A program made the translations under genes and the position numbers. A DNA stretch of 64,000 nucleotides, from contig CAMDNE010000006.1 of the NCBI GenBank assembly GCA_945902745.1, forward strand, positions 109,488 through 173,487. Direction: 5' to 3'. The notes beneath the pieces are model-generated. The model saw nothing but the letters and a program-made list of their open reading frames with translations. It ran no database searches and was not told the DNA's origin. The number at the start of each line of letters is the position of its first letter. The first letter of the stretch is position 1. Below, in pieces: positions 25,761 to 35,288 of this stretch. This stretch comes from Chitinophaga pinensis (GTDB lineage Bacteria > Bacteroidota > Bacteroidia > Flavobacteriales_D > Crocinitomicaceae).

Positions 25761-26888
25761 ATGCGAATTGGTATCAACACGCGTTTTTTGCTTTCTTCTA
25801 AAATGGAAGGGTTCGGCTGGTACACGTTTGAAATAACAAAAAGATTAGTTTTAAATCATCCAGAACATGAATTTGTATTCTTCTTCGATCGCGCTTATGA
25901 TGAGAAATTTATCTTTGCGAAAAATGTGACACCAATCGTTCTTTCACCGCCAGCCAGACATCCTTTACTCTTTATTTATTGGTTTGAATTTGCACTGAAA
26001 AAAGCATTGAAAAAGCAAAAAATCGATGTCTTTTTCTCCCCTGATGGTTATTTGTCACTTCGTTCAAAAGTCCCTCAAATCGCTACTATACACGATATTA
26101 ATTTCGAACATTTTCCGGAAGATATTCCATTCACACCGCGCATTTATTTGCGACATTATTTTCCTAAGTTTGCGAAAAAAGCAAGCAAAATTATCACTGT
26201 TTCAGAAGCCAGTAAATTAGATATTGCAACAACTTATAAAATAGATGCTTCAAAAATTCGGGTAGCTTGGAATGGTGCATCGGAACATTTTAAGCCAGTT
26301 GATGATGAAACAAAACAAGCAATTTTAAATTACTATAGTAATGGGAAACCTTATTTTCTGTTTGTTGGCGCAATTCACCCTCGAAAAAATGTCAAGCGAC
26401 TAATTGAAGCATTTATTCAATTCAAAAAAACATCGCAATCAGAAATTCAATTGGTGATTGTTGGTGAATCGCTTTGGAAAAACAACTCACTGAATATTTC
26501 CATTTCGGATGACATATCATCACAAATACATTTTACAGGACATTTACCAATAGAGGAATTAGCAAAAATTATGGGTTCAGCATTTGCTTTTACGTATGTT
26601 CCTTATTTTGAAGGATTCGGAATTCCGTTAGTTGAAGCAATGAAATGTGGTATTCCTATATTATCTGGTAACAAAACTTCGCTTCCTGAAGTTGCAGGCG
26701 ACGCAGCTTTGTATTGTGACCCATTTGATGTGAATGACATCGCCCTGAAAATGCAAGAAATTTCAACTTCAGAAAGTTTACGAGAAAATCTAAAACAAAA
26801 TGGTCTTAAAAGAAGTGAATTATTTAGTTGGGAGAAAGCAGCAGAAATCGTTTGGAATACATTAGTTGAAATAAAATCAACTTTATGA
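25761..26888 (+). CDS. Glycosyltransferase family 4 protein
   Basis: 375 residues, GT-B fold. The N-terminal domain has GINTRFLLSSKMEGFGWY, the loop used by the acceptor side. The C-terminal domain has FLFVGAIHPRKNVKRLIEAF and EGFGIPLVEAMKCGIPILS, the EX7E nucleotide-sugar motif. It transfers an activated sugar, probably to a polysaccharide or lipid-linked glycan. No polysaccharide cluster surrounds it, so the pathway is unknown. Likely cotranscribed with the metallo-hydrolase. Confidence 0.92.
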   Translation: MRIGINTRFLLSSKMEGFGWYTFEITKRLVLNHPEHEFVFFFDRAYDEKFIFAKNVTPIVLSPPARHPLLFIYWFEFALKKALKKQKIDVFFSPDGYLSLRSKVPQIATIHDINFEHFPEDIPFTPRIYLRHYFPKFAKKASKIITVSEASKLDIATTYKIDASKIRVAWNGASEHFKPVDDETKQAILNYYSNGKPYFLFVGAIHPRKNVKRLIEAFIQFKKTSQSEIQLVIVGESLWKNNSLNISISDDISSQIHFTGHLPIEELAKIMGSAFAFTYVPYFEGFGIPLVEAMKCGIPILSGNKTSLPEVAGDAALYCDPFDVNDIALKMQEISTSESLRENLKQNGLKRSELFSWEKAAEIVWNTLVEIKSTL

Positions 26889-26960
26889 CTCACTATTTAG
26901 AGGATTATTTATCCTATTTCAATTGGGTGAATGATTATATTTGAAATAAATTATAAAAAG

Positions 26961-28607
26961 ATGAAAAAAACACTAGCACTACTTTTTACAGCAATTTCGC
27001 TGTATTCAACCACTCAAGTAAAATTATCTAAAGATTTTACACTTGAAGCGAGTAAACCTTTTCCAGTTGTTGATGCTCAAAACAAACAGTACTTTTCAAT
27101 TGGTAATAATAATTCAATTTCAATCAAAACTGATGGCGAAATTGTAACAGTTCAAAAATTCGACGGAACTGCTATGAAAGAAGTTTCTAGAAAAGTGTAC
27201 GAAGATTTTCCAAAATACACTAAAGTTCAGAGAATAATACAAACGAAAGATGCACTAGTTTATATTTTTGAAGCCTATAACAAAGGCGAAAAAACATTTA
27301 CTGTTTATTCAAGAGAAGTTAATACTGAAAGTGGCGCTTTTGAAAAAGAAAAAGTTCTTTTGACTACAAGTAGACCAGTAGTTAACGCAGGAAAAGATGC
27401 TGACGGAAAAACTCCTATAGGAGAATCTGACGCAAGATTATTAAAAATGGAAGGAACCAAATTTGATGTTTTTCAATCATTTGACAAATCGAAAGTATTA
27501 ATTCAATTTAAAGTTAAACCAGCTGAAAAATCTGATGCTATTAACAAAGATGAAATTGGGTTTTTCGTATTTGATAGTAAAATGTCAAAAATTTGGGGTG
27601 GAGAAGTTAAAATGCCACATACAGAAAAAGAAATGAATAATTTAGCCTATACTGTTGGTTCTGATGGAACAGCTTTTATGTTATTGTACATGAACGAAAC
27701 AAAAAAGTTTGAATTATTAAATATTAAAAGCCCAAAAGAAATAGAACAATATCCACTCGCGATAAATGGAAAACTTGTATTCCAACGTTTTAATTTATTA
27801 GAAGACAATAAAGGTCAAATCATGTGTGCTGGTTATTATGCAAATGGTATCGACTTCAAAGTAAACTGGACAGGTTCTTCTGCTTTAAGCTTCAATACAA
27901 ATGGTATTTACTGCTTCAAAATGACAACAAAAGGAGTTGTTTCCGATTTATGGGATTTGGAATTTCCTCTTGAGTTAATTCAACAATACAATACCGAAAA
28001 AGAACAAGCAAAAAATGAATCACGTGAAGCAGCAGGTAAAGCTGGAATTGCAGATCTTAAAATGTTAGAATTCGTTGCTCAAAAAGATGGTAGTTATATT
28101 ATTATCGGTGAACAACAGTATATTCGATCTGAAATGGTAATAACATCTATGTCAAATGTGAACAGATTTGGTCATGTTGTGATAACAAAAATTTCGAATG
28201 ATGGAAAGGTTGTTTGGTCGAAAAAATTACCTAAAAATCAAGCCGGTGTTACAGGTGATAGCTATTTACCATATTTTGAAGGTCAGATGAGTATAAAGTA
28301 TGCCGCTGGTGATGATGCTCATTATATTTTATGTGTTGACAATCCAAAAAATGGTGAACTTGGCTTAAATAAAGCTCCAATAGAACATAAAAATGGTGCT
28401 GGAGGATTTCTGACTGCTTTTAAAGTAAATGATGCAGATGGAACGGTTGAAAGACATACAATTGCTGAGTTAGAAAATATGGATGGAATTAAGGCTTATC
28501 AGTTTCAAGTAACTCGTATTCTTGGTATTGCTAGTAAAACTTTCTTATTAGAAGTCTATAAGAAAGATAAAGAAGATGCCAATATCAAAATAACATTAAA
28601 CAAATAG
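26961..28607 (+). CDS. Secreted protein of unknown function
   Basis: 548 residues from the ATG at 26961, chosen for the signal peptide MKKTLALLFTAISLYSTTQ. An earlier ATG at 26931 would place ten residues in front of it. Blocks such as DGTAFMLLYMN, KGQIMCAGYYANG, DGSYIIIGEQQYI and GHVVITKISNDGKVVWSKKLP suggest a repeated propeller-like fold. There is no C-terminal sorting signal. I recognise no family with a known role. It is followed by a strong terminator. Confidence 0.7.
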   Translation: MKKTLALLFTAISLYSTTQVKLSKDFTLEASKPFPVVDAQNKQYFSIGNNNSISIKTDGEIVTVQKFDGTAMKEVSRKVYEDFPKYTKVQRIIQTKDALVYIFEAYNKGEKTFTVYSREVNTESGAFEKEKVLLTTSRPVVNAGKDADGKTPIGESDARLLKMEGTKFDVFQSFDKSKVLIQFKVKPAEKSDAINKDEIGFFVFDSKMSKIWGGEVKMPHTEKEMNNLAYTVGSDGTAFMLLYMNETKKFELLNIKSPKEIEQYPLAINGKLVFQRFNLLEDNKGQIMCAGYYANGIDFKVNWTGSSALSFNTNGIYCFKMTTKGVVSDLWDLEFPLELIQQYNTEKEQAKNESREAAGKAGIADLKMLEFVAQKDGSYIIIGEQQYIRSEMVITSMSNVNRFGHVVITKISNDGKVVWSKKLPKNQAGVTGDSYLPYFEGQMSIKYAAGDDAHYILCVDNPKNGELGLNKAPIEHKNGAGGFLTAFKVNDADGTVERHTIAELENMDGIKAYQFQVTRILGIASKTFLLEVYKKDKEDANIKITLNK

Positions 28608-28624
28608 TCTTCAAAAAATAGTTT

Positions 28625-28660
28625 AAAAAGCACTGGTGATTTTCATCAGTGCTTTTTTTT
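28625..28660 (+). terminator. Rho-independent terminator between converging genes
   Basis: An 11-bp stem AGCACTGGTGA/TCATCAGTGCT with loop TTT is followed by nine T residues. It ends the secreted-protein gene. The A-run on its left lets it also work for the converging DUF420 gene, whose stop codon touches it. Confidence 0.9.
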
Positions 28661-29238
28661 TATCCATAATAAGGAGAAATCATCAGATAAACTACAACAC
28701 CAGAAACAGCAACGAACATCCAAATTGGAAAGGCGATTCTAGTAAATTTCTTGTGTTTTACGAAATTCCCTTGCCACGCAAATAAATACGTAAAAAGTAC
28801 TAAGGGAATAACTGCTATACTTAAAAGAATATGAGAAATTAATAGTACGTAGTAAAAATAAGCCATTGCACCAATCTTTCCTTTTTCAAGAATATCTAAC
28901 TTATGATTATGATTTGAATCTCCATACATTGTTGAATCAGATGTCATATGGTAAGCCACATAAAGAACTAAAAAAAGCAAAGAAAGCAATAGTGCAAATC
29001 GAATTAATCCTCTGTGCAATTCCCGTTTATCTTTCTTAATTGCCAATAAAGCGCCAATCAAAACGATTGCAGTTATTCCATTAATAGTCGCATAAATTGA
29101 TGGTAAAATTGAAAAATCAAATCCCTCAATTTTTACTTTAAAAAGTATCGCAACCACTACTGGAATTACAATTGACAATGCAACAATTAATTGTTTTGCT
29201 TTTTTTGCTTTATTTTGATCCAACAATATCATACTCAT
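28660..29238 (-). CDS. DUF420 membrane protein, cytochrome oxidase assembly-type
   Basis: 192 residues with five membrane helices (about 14-36, 48-67, 77-97, 123-150 and 165-187). DUF420 proteins occur next to SCO and caa3-type oxidase genes and are thought to help oxidase or haem-copper assembly (CtaM-like). Conserved histidines lie in YHMTSD, HNHKLD and LLISHILL. Its start overlaps the SCO gene by 29 bp, so it is the last gene of the oxidase operon. Confidence 0.88.
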   Translation of the reverse strand: MSMILLDQNKAKKAKQLIVALSIVIPVVVAILFKVKIEGFDFSILPSIYATINGITAIVLIGALLAIKKDKRELHRGLIRFALLLSLLFLVLYVAYHMTSDSTMYGDSNHNHKLDILEKGKIGAMAYFYYVLLISHILLSIAVIPLVLFTYLFAWQGNFVKHKKFTRIAFPIWMFVAVSGVVVYLMISPYYG

Positions 29239-29872
29239 ATTTTAATAATTTACGTAATTCTAATTCTAATTTTTCAACTTGTTTGAAGTCTGTTCCCAAA
29301 TAAACTCCTCTTACATAACCTTCTTTGTCCACCAACGTAAATGCGCCAGAATGAGCATACCCATCTTCAGCCTCATCATCACGGCCAGCGAAAATCATAA
29401 AATTCTCGATACCTAATTGATGCGTTTCCTCTTCTTTTCCAGTAAAAAACTGCCAATTTGAAGCAGTAATTTTATGGTGATTTTTATACCTTTTCAATTG
29501 TGATGGTGTATCGTGGTTCGGATTAATTGAAATTGACATGAATTGAATATGGTCTTTAAGATCTTGAGTAGCTGCATTCAATTTCTTCATGTTTCCTGTC
29601 ATTTTAGGACAAATTGAAGAGCAGGTTGTAAAAAAGAAATCAGCAATCCATATTTTACCCTTCATATCCGTTGACTTTACAAGAAGAGAATCTTCATTTC
29701 GAAAATAGAAAAAAGGAATTTTCGGATAGATCGTATCAACAACCTCTTTCCCGTCTACCAACTTATATTCCAAATCAAAATTTCCAACAATTGGCAAAAC
29801 ACGTTGTGTTTTTTCTTCTGAATTACAAGAGAGTAAGCATACAAAACCGATGAAAAATGCAATTACCTTCAT
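29210..29872 (-). CDS. SCO1/SenC family copper chaperone lipoprotein
   Basis: 220 residues from the ATG at 29870-29872, chosen because MKVIAFFIGFVCLLSCNSEE is a lipoprotein signal (Cys 16). The thioredoxin-like fold carries the copper-binding CxxxC as FFTTCSSICPKM, and the distal His in GYAHSGAFTLVD. SCO proteins deliver copper to the CuA site of oxidase subunit II. It sits between a second SCO-like gene and DUF420 in the oxidase operon. Confidence 0.92.
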   Translation of the reverse strand: MKVIAFFIGFVCLLSCNSEEKTQRVLPIVGNFDLEYKLVDGKEVVDTIYPKIPFFYFRNEDSLLVKSTDMKGKIWIADFFFTTCSSICPKMTGNMKKLNAATQDLKDHIQFMSISINPNHDTPSQLKRYKNHHKITASNWQFFTGKEEETHQLGIENFMIFAGRDDEAEDGYAHSGAFTLVDKEGYVRGVYLGTDFKQVEKLELELRKLLKYEYDIVGSK

Positions 29873-29888
29873 TAGGATTAAAACAATG

Positions 29889-30575
29889 TTATTGCTGAAT
29901 TGTTTTCTTGGCTGCTGCTTTGTCATATTGTTTTTGCAACAAAGCAATGTGTTCTTTCATTCTACGAATCATACCTTCCGTTTTACCAGACAATACCATT
30001 CTTAAATGATTTTGTTTGTCAAGCAATAATATCAATTCTTGAAAGGCTTCACCACCATAATACTCATTACCTTTTTGTAAAAGAGATTTATTATTGCTTT
30101 TGATATCATAAATATCTCGGACATTTCCTTTAGCAATCATCCATATATCAGGGTTATAACCTTCCACATTATCTTTCATGAATTGAGAAAGAAGTGACAA
30201 GTCATTTAACGGTTTTCCTTGTCCATCTGTAGCAAAAGAAATAATCCGAACCCGCTTCATGATTTTCTTATTATTCTTTCTGATGTATTGATAAATTGCT
30301 TGATCTAATTGCCAAAATGCCACGGCACAACTATCTGGACATCGTTCTTGAATCGTAGAAATTAAAACAATATCGCCTTCAAAATCTTTAGAAGTAAATT
30401 TTTTGCCTCTTGAATCGGTAAACTTATAATCTATTGCAGGGCCAAAATCATCTAATGTTTTGAACTTATGCTCACAACCTTTCGTTGAAATGAATATCAA
30501 TAAAGAGGCCGGTCCGAATAAAAGTAAAAATGCAAATATTACTTTTCGTCGACCGGCCCAATTTTTACTAGCCAT
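29889..30575 (-). CDS. SCO-like thioredoxin-fold protein lacking the distal histidine
   Basis: 228 residues. One N-terminal membrane anchor (about 12-31, VIFAFLLLFGPASLLIFIST) is followed by a periplasmic domain. CxxxC is present (ERCPDSCAV), but the region that should hold the third copper ligand reads EYYGGEAFQELILLLDK with no His. It may therefore act as a thiol oxidoreductase rather than a copper carrier, which is inference. It lies between oxidase subunit IV and the true SCO gene. Confidence 0.8.
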   Translation of the reverse strand: MASKNWAGRRKVIFAFLLLFGPASLLIFISTKGCEHKFKTLDDFGPAIDYKFTDSRGKKFTSKDFEGDIVLISTIQERCPDSCAVAFWQLDQAIYQYIRKNNKKIMKRVRIISFATDGQGKPLNDLSLLSQFMKDNVEGYNPDIWMIAKGNVRDIYDIKSNNKSLLQKGNEYYGGEAFQELILLLDKQNHLRMVLSGKTEGMIRRMKEHIALLQKQYDKAAAKKTIQQ

Positions 30576-30587
30576 AAATGCTATTTT

Positions 30588-30956
30588 TTAAGGTGCATTT
30601 TGTGTCCAAACTTCACTAACAGCGAGTGCTTCAACAATAATAATATAAATAAGATATAAGATAAAAATGAAATAAGGAACAAGAATCATATATTTCAATG
30701 TTTTCTTTTCGTCTCCTAAGTGCATAAAAATCAAAACAATATAAGCCGCTTTAATTATTGTAAGTCCAATAAACAACCATTTAATTACTTGCCAATAATC
30801 TGAAGATTGCTTTATTTGAGAACCTAATATAACTTCTAAAGCTGTTATCGCAGTTAGTAACGCAGTTACTTTCCAGATTTTTTTTCTAAGCAATTTACCA
30901 TGTTCTTCACTGTGGTGAACATCTAAAGAATATTCTATAATATCGTCTCTTTCCAT
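30588..30956 (-). CDS. Cytochrome c oxidase subunit IV (caa3-type small subunit)
   Basis: 122 residues with three membrane helices (about 29-46, 58-78 and 87-110). VHHSEEHGK at the N-terminus and IKAAYIVLIFMHLGDEKK match the prokaryotic subunit IV family. It stabilises the haem-copper oxidase. It follows the subunit III gene by 22 bp. Confidence 0.9.
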   Translation of the reverse strand: MERDDIIEYSLDVHHSEEHGKLLRKKIWKVTALLTAITALEVILGSQIKQSSDYWQVIKWLFIGLTIIKAAYIVLIFMHLGDEKKTLKYMILVPYFIFILYLIYIIIVEALAVSEVWTQNAP

Positions 30957-30978
30957 GATCGAGAATGTTTTAAATTAA

Positions 30979-32004
30979 TTATACTAAATAGAAGAATGTA
31001 AATACAAAAACCCATACTAAATCGACAAAATGCCAATATAGTCCAGTTTTTTCAATCATTTCATAATGACCTCTTTTATGGTAAGTTCCTGAAATAACTC
31101 CCATAAGAATAATGATATTTATAATTACTCCTGAGAATACGTGGAAACCGTGGAAACCTGTAATAAAGAAAAAGAACTGTCCGTATTGTTGAGGGCCATA
31201 TTCATTTTGCTGTAAGTCAGCTCCATAAACAACACGATTTGGAGTACCACTATTTATAGCCTCATAATACATATCGCATGCTTTAGATTCAGGTATTACA
31301 TCACCAACTTTATGAGTGCCACCGTCTTTTTTAATAACTAATGTCATTCCATGGTCAGCTTTCTTATTCACTTTTGCTTTTGAGCCATCGTGTAAAGTGA
31401 TAATTCCATTTTCAACATTTCCAGCTACAACAGCATGGTGAAATTCATGTAAAAGATCTTCAGTTATAACATCACCTTTTTTGTGGTGTTTTCCTGCTTC
31501 TAATACTTTAAAGTTTTCAATTTCTCCAAAATGACCTTTAACAATTGCTTGAGATCCGTCTGTTAATTCAACTTTACCAAATTCAGAACCGTGAATAAAG
31601 TGACTCCATTCCCATGCTTGAGAACCAACGAAGAAAAATCCACCAATTATAGTTGCAATTAACCATTTTGTAACGCCTTTTCTATCCATTCTATGCCCAG
31701 CTTCAACAGCTAAAACCATAGTTACTGAAGAGACAATAAGGATAAATGTCATCAATGCTACGTATAGCAAAGGATATCCGTGACCAAGAAATGGCATCGA
31801 ATTAAAAGTTTCTTCACCGATAGGCCATGCGTCGAGACAAGCATGTCTCGTAAATCCGTATGCAACCAATAGTCCACTAAATGTCAGAGCATCTGACACT
31901 AAGAAAAACCACATCATCAACTTACCATAACTCGTACTAAACGGAGAAATCTTTCCTCCCCAAAGTGCACTTGAGTCAATTTCTTTAGAAGCGTGTCCAG
32001 CCAT
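30979..32004 (-). CDS. Cytochrome c oxidase subunit III with large His-rich insert
   Basis: 341 residues. Five membrane helices (about 29-49, 78-101, 112-131, 275-300 and 322-341) match the short subunit III form, with family residues in QAWEWSHFI and FHGFHVFSG. Between helices 3 and 4 lies an extra segment of about 130 residues (140-272), rich in His and Lys (GKHHKKGDV, LLHEFHH) with two KGDV/VGDV-type beta repeats. The insert should be outside the membrane. Normal relatives lack most of it. Confidence 0.92.
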   Translation of the reverse strand: MAGHASKEIDSSALWGGKISPFSTSYGKLMMWFFLVSDALTFSGLLVAYGFTRHACLDAWPIGEETFNSMPFLGHGYPLLYVALMTFILIVSSVTMVLAVEAGHRMDRKGVTKWLIATIIGGFFFVGSQAWEWSHFIHGSEFGKVELTDGSQAIVKGHFGEIENFKVLEAGKHHKKGDVITEDLLHEFHHAVVAGNVENGIITLHDGSKAKVNKKADHGMTLVIKKDGGTHKVGDVIPESKACDMYYEAINSGTPNRVVYGADLQQNEYGPQQYGQFFFFITGFHGFHVFSGVIINIIILMGVISGTYHKRGHYEMIEKTGLYWHFVDLVWVFVFTFFYLV

Positions 32005-32026
32005 TACAACAATTTTTTATGCAAGT

Positions 32027-33085
32027 TTAATGAATAAAAAGTAAAAAAAGCAACAAATAAATCCATAATAATCCTAAAAAATGCCAGAAAATAGCACCAA
32101 CCTTTAGGCGTAGATGGTCTTCCGAGCTAAAACGCCCTGAAAATGAAGCAATTGTCATTTTTGACATATAAATTAAGGTTACTAAAATATGTAGCAAATG
32201 AAGGAAGGTTATTAGGTATAAATATGTTGTACCTGTATCTGCGGTTTCCATCGCTTTGATTTGAAGATATTTTGAAAGTTTTTTTCCATTAAATAACAAA
32301 TCTCTATTCTTGTATTGTAATTCTTTTCCTTTGAAATAAATATGAAAATCTTTTCCAATCTCACCTTTAGCGAAGAAATCTCCTCTGCCATCTCTAACAT
32401 TAATAGCAAGGGCTTGTAATCTTAATTGATCAACATACTGTATTTCTTGACCATCAGATTTACATAATTTACCATTTATTAAAGCAAGCGGTTGATTTTC
32501 ATAATACAAAATAAAGTTTGAACCATAATTAGCAACCCGCATTGATTTATTTCTCGTTACGTTCAAAAATTGACTCATGAAATCTTGGTAAGACTTCATT
32601 TCTGTTTCTGATAAATCTTTGCTGTTAACAATAAAACGATTTCCATCAACTTCAATAAAATCACCTTTATACTTCACTTCATAATAATCACCATATTTAC
32701 CATCAGTAACAATAATGTGGTTATTGACAGCATGAATTCCATTTTCAGTAAGTTGTTTGTATCCTTGAAATTGAAAATAAACGAATCCAATTCCACCGAT
32801 TAAAGTCAGTGAAACAAATAACTTCAACATTCTTTGATTTCCTTTTTTAACAAAGCGAATTGCTAATTCTAAAAAGATACTACTCAAAATAATTATTGCT
32901 GTACTTATAAAGAATGCTTTCGGTAAAGGATATTTCATCCAAAACGTATCTCCCATTGAAACAATATAGGCAGATGTTAACCCCCCAAACATCATAACAA
33001 TACTGAAAATTCCTACGTAAACAAGGTTCTTCTTTGTTTTTTCACGTATTTCCGGACTCAACTCTTGGCTAAAATCTCTTTTCAT
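32027..33085 (-). CDS. Second cytochrome oxidase subunit III-family protein with large insert
   Basis: 352 residues. Helices lie near 22-42, 58-78, 87-107, 286-306 and 330-350. WHFLGLLWIYLLLFL at the end matches the subunit III family. An insert of about 175 residues (108-283) interrupts the fold at the same place as in the neighbouring paralogue, but its sequence is unrelated (beta-rich, EVKYKGDFIEVDGNRF). Two tandem subunit III genes are common in Bacteroidota. Subunits I and II are not encoded in this window. Confidence 0.88.
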   Translation of the reverse strand: MKRDFSQELSPEIREKTKKNLVYVGIFSIVMMFGGLTSAYIVSMGDTFWMKYPLPKAFFISTAIIILSSIFLELAIRFVKKGNQRMLKLFVSLTLIGGIGFVYFQFQGYKQLTENGIHAVNNHIIVTDGKYGDYYEVKYKGDFIEVDGNRFIVNSKDLSETEMKSYQDFMSQFLNVTRNKSMRVANYGSNFILYYENQPLALINGKLCKSDGQEIQYVDQLRLQALAINVRDGRGDFFAKGEIGKDFHIYFKGKELQYKNRDLLFNGKKLSKYLQIKAMETADTGTTYLYLITFLHLLHILVTLIYMSKMTIASFSGRFSSEDHLRLKVGAIFWHFLGLLWIYLLLFLLFIH

Positions 33086-33092
33086 AATACAT

Positions 33093-33986
33093 TTATTTTG
33101 GAATTATCCCTTCGACTTTGTCAAAGACATATAAAAATTGAATAATCGGTAAATAGATAAACGAGGCAAACATTAACTTTCTTGCATCTTTTGTATCGCA
33201 TGTTATAAAAAGTTTGTACGAATACAAAAAGAAGGTTCCACTAGCAATCGTCCCAATAATCAGTGTTGCTGTTCCAGCCCAACCCAATAACCAAGGAAGT
33301 AAACTAAATGGAATTAATGCAAGTGAATACAACATTATTTGAGATGCAGATTCTTTTGACCTTCCTGTGCTGGATGGCAGTAATGAGAATCCTCCTGCTT
33401 TATAATCATCGTAAAGTACCCAAGCAATGGCCCAAAAATGTGGAAATTGCCACATAAATTGTACGAAAAACAAAACTCCTGGTAATAATCCAAACTCATT
33501 TGTAGCAGCAATTGCTCCCAACATTGGCGGAATAGCGCCAGGAACAGCTCCAACCAATACTGCCCATGGTGTAACCCTTTTTAACGGCGTATAAATAAAT
33601 ACATATGAAGCATATGCAAAGAGCCCTAAAATTGCCGAATTTAAATTAATTAAATAAAGTAAATAGGTGCCAATGATTAAACAAAAGATCACTATAGAAT
33701 ATGCCTCTGTTAAGGACATTAACCCCATTGGTATTGGCCTTTTTTCAGTACGTTTCATTAGTTTATCAAGATCCCTTTCCCAGATTTGATTAGAACCATT
33801 CGAGGCTGCTGTAACTAACGTTCCTCCAATTAGAAGATAACAGATATGAAGGCCATTTGATCCGTCAGCAAAAAGATATCCAGATAATGCTGATAAGACA
33901 ACCAATGAAGCCAATCTAAACTTCGTAAATACAATATAAATGTGTATTTTTTTACCGATTGACATATTGTTGACTTGTACCTCCAT
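33093..33986 (-). CDS. cyoE: Protohaem IX farnesyltransferase (haem O synthase)
   Basis: 297 residues with about eight or nine membrane helices, a UbiA-type prenyltransferase. The first Asp-rich motif NQIWERDLDKLMKRTEKRPIP matches the NxxxDxxxD signature, and VLYDDYKAGG the second. It makes haem O for the oxidase whose other genes follow. An internal ATG (MSIGKK, residue 8) is also possible. It is the first gene of the oxidase operon. Confidence 0.95.
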   Translation of the reverse strand: MEVQVNNMSIGKKIHIYIVFTKFRLASLVVLSALSGYLFADGSNGLHICYLLIGGTLVTAASNGSNQIWERDLDKLMKRTEKRPIPMGLMSLTEAYSIVIFCLIIGTYLLYLINLNSAILGLFAYASYVFIYTPLKRVTPWAVLVGAVPGAIPPMLGAIAATNEFGLLPGVLFFVQFMWQFPHFWAIAWVLYDDYKAGGFSLLPSSTGRSKESASQIMLYSLALIPFSLLPWLLGWAGTATLIIGTIASGTFFLYSYKLFITCDTKDARKLMFASFIYLPIIQFLYVFDKVEGIIPK

Positions 33987-34002
33987 AGACTGAATTGCGG
34001 CA

Positions 34003-34010
34003 CAAATGTA
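34003..34010 (-). promoter_or_regulatory. Candidate -7 box of the cyoE-cox operon
   Basis: Minus-strand TACATTTG fits TAnnTTTG, 16 bp before the cyoE ATG. No clear -33 TTTG was found. Confidence 0.4.
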
Positions 34011-34116
34011 ATGATTAATATACGGTTGAATAAGATTAATTTAATATTCCTTAAAAGATTAATGTTTCAAAAGTTCTCTTTGGAAGGATTGTGTTATTTC
34101 TCAATAAATTATGCAT

Positions 34117-34146
34117 AAAAAAAGGAACCGAAGTTCCTTTTTTTAT
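34117..34146 (-). terminator. Terminator after queA
   Basis: AAAAAAAGGAAC, loop CGAA, GTTCCTTTTTTT. A symmetric A/T-flanked hairpin 14 bp beyond the queA stop, able to work on both strands. Confidence 0.88.
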
Positions 34147-34159
34147 TTCAATAAGCAAT

Positions 34160-35218
34160 TTATATAATAAGCATTGCGTCACCGTAAGAATAAAATTTGT
34201 ATTTATTCTCAACAGCTTGTTTGTATGCTTCGATCATCAAGTCATGTCCACAAAAAGCAGAAATCATCATCAATAAAGTAGAAAGAGGTGTATGGAAATT
34301 AGTCACCATACAATTCGCAATACTAAAATCATACGGAGGAAAAATAAATTTATTCGTCCAACCGTCGTATGGTTTCAATAAACCATCTGTAGAAACAGAA
34401 GATTCAATTGAGCGCATTGCAGTTGTACCAATAGCACAAATACGTTTTTTCTTCAATTTCCCTTCATTCACTATTTTAACACATTTCTCATTCACAATCA
34501 CTTGCTCAGAGTCCATTTTGTGTTTTGTAAGGTCTTCAACTTCAACTGATCTAAACGTTCCTAGTCCCACGTGAAGTGTAACTTCAGCAAAATTAATTCC
34601 TTTCAATTCCAATCTTTTCATCAACTGTCTTGAGAAATGCAACCCTGCAGTTGGAGCCGCTACAGCACCCTCTTCTTTTGCAAAAATTGTTTGATAACGG
34701 TCTTCATCCGAAGCTTCAACTGCTCTTTTAATATATTTTGGAAGCGGTGTTTCACCTAGTTCAGTGATTTTCGCCTTAAATTCTTCATAAGGGCCATCAA
34801 AAAGAAAACGTAATGTTCTACCTCTTGATGTTGTATTGTCAATAACCTCAGCAACTAAAGAATCATCATCTCCGAAATATAATTTATTTCCGATACGAAT
34901 CTTTCTAGCTGGATCAACTAAAACATCCCACAATAAACTTTCACGGTTCAATTCTCTCAGCAAGAAAACTTCGATTTTCGCTCCAGTTTTTTCTTTATTA
35001 CCATACATTCGTGCAGGAAAAACTTTCGTGTTATTCATAATCATCACATCTCCTTCAGAGAAATAATTGATAATGTCTTTGAAAAACTTGTGTTCGATAG
35101 TTCCTTTTTCACGGTTGATAACCATCATTTTGGCTTCATCACGGTGTTCACTTGGATATTCAGCAATTAATTCGTCTGGAAGATCAAAACTAAAATCTGA
35201 AAGTTTCATTTTACTCAT
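34160..35218 (-). CDS. queA: S-adenosylmethionine:tRNA ribosyltransferase-isomerase
   Basis: 352 residues, full length. It adds the cyclopentene-forming ribosyl group from SAM during queuosine synthesis in tRNA. Family blocks are [20 protein letters not shown] at the N-terminus, [20 protein letters not shown] and LHVGLGTFR. It follows truB, separated by 65 bp that contain its own promoter-like boxes. No other queuosine gene is near. Confidence 0.96.
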   Translation of the reverse strand: MSKMKLSDFSFDLPDELIAEYPSEHRDEAKMMVINREKGTIEHKFFKDIINYFSEGDVMIMNNTKVFPARMYGNKEKTGAKIEVFLLRELNRESLLWDVLVDPARKIRIGNKLYFGDDDSLVAEVIDNTTSRGRTLRFLFDGPYEEFKAKITELGETPLPKYIKRAVEASDEDRYQTIFAKEEGAVAAPTAGLHFSRQLMKRLELKGINFAEVTLHVGLGTFRSVEVEDLTKHKMDSEQVIVNEKCVKIVNEGKLKKKRICAIGTTAMRSIESSVSTDGLLKPYDGWTNKFIFPPYDFSIANCMVTNFHTPLSTLLMMISAFCGHDLMIEAYKQAVENKYKFYSYGDAMLII

Positions 35219-35256
35219 AGGGCAATTTTTATTTTCCTTTTAAACGAAAAGGAGCG

Positions 35257-35288
35257 CAAAGATACAACATTTTAAAGCCGATGTCAAG
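35257..35288 (-). promoter_or_regulatory. Candidate queA promoter
   Basis: Minus-strand TATCTTTG (35257-35264) with CTTG 20 bp upstream (35285-35288, one base off TTTG). The -7 box lies 38 bp before the ATG. Confidence 0.45.
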
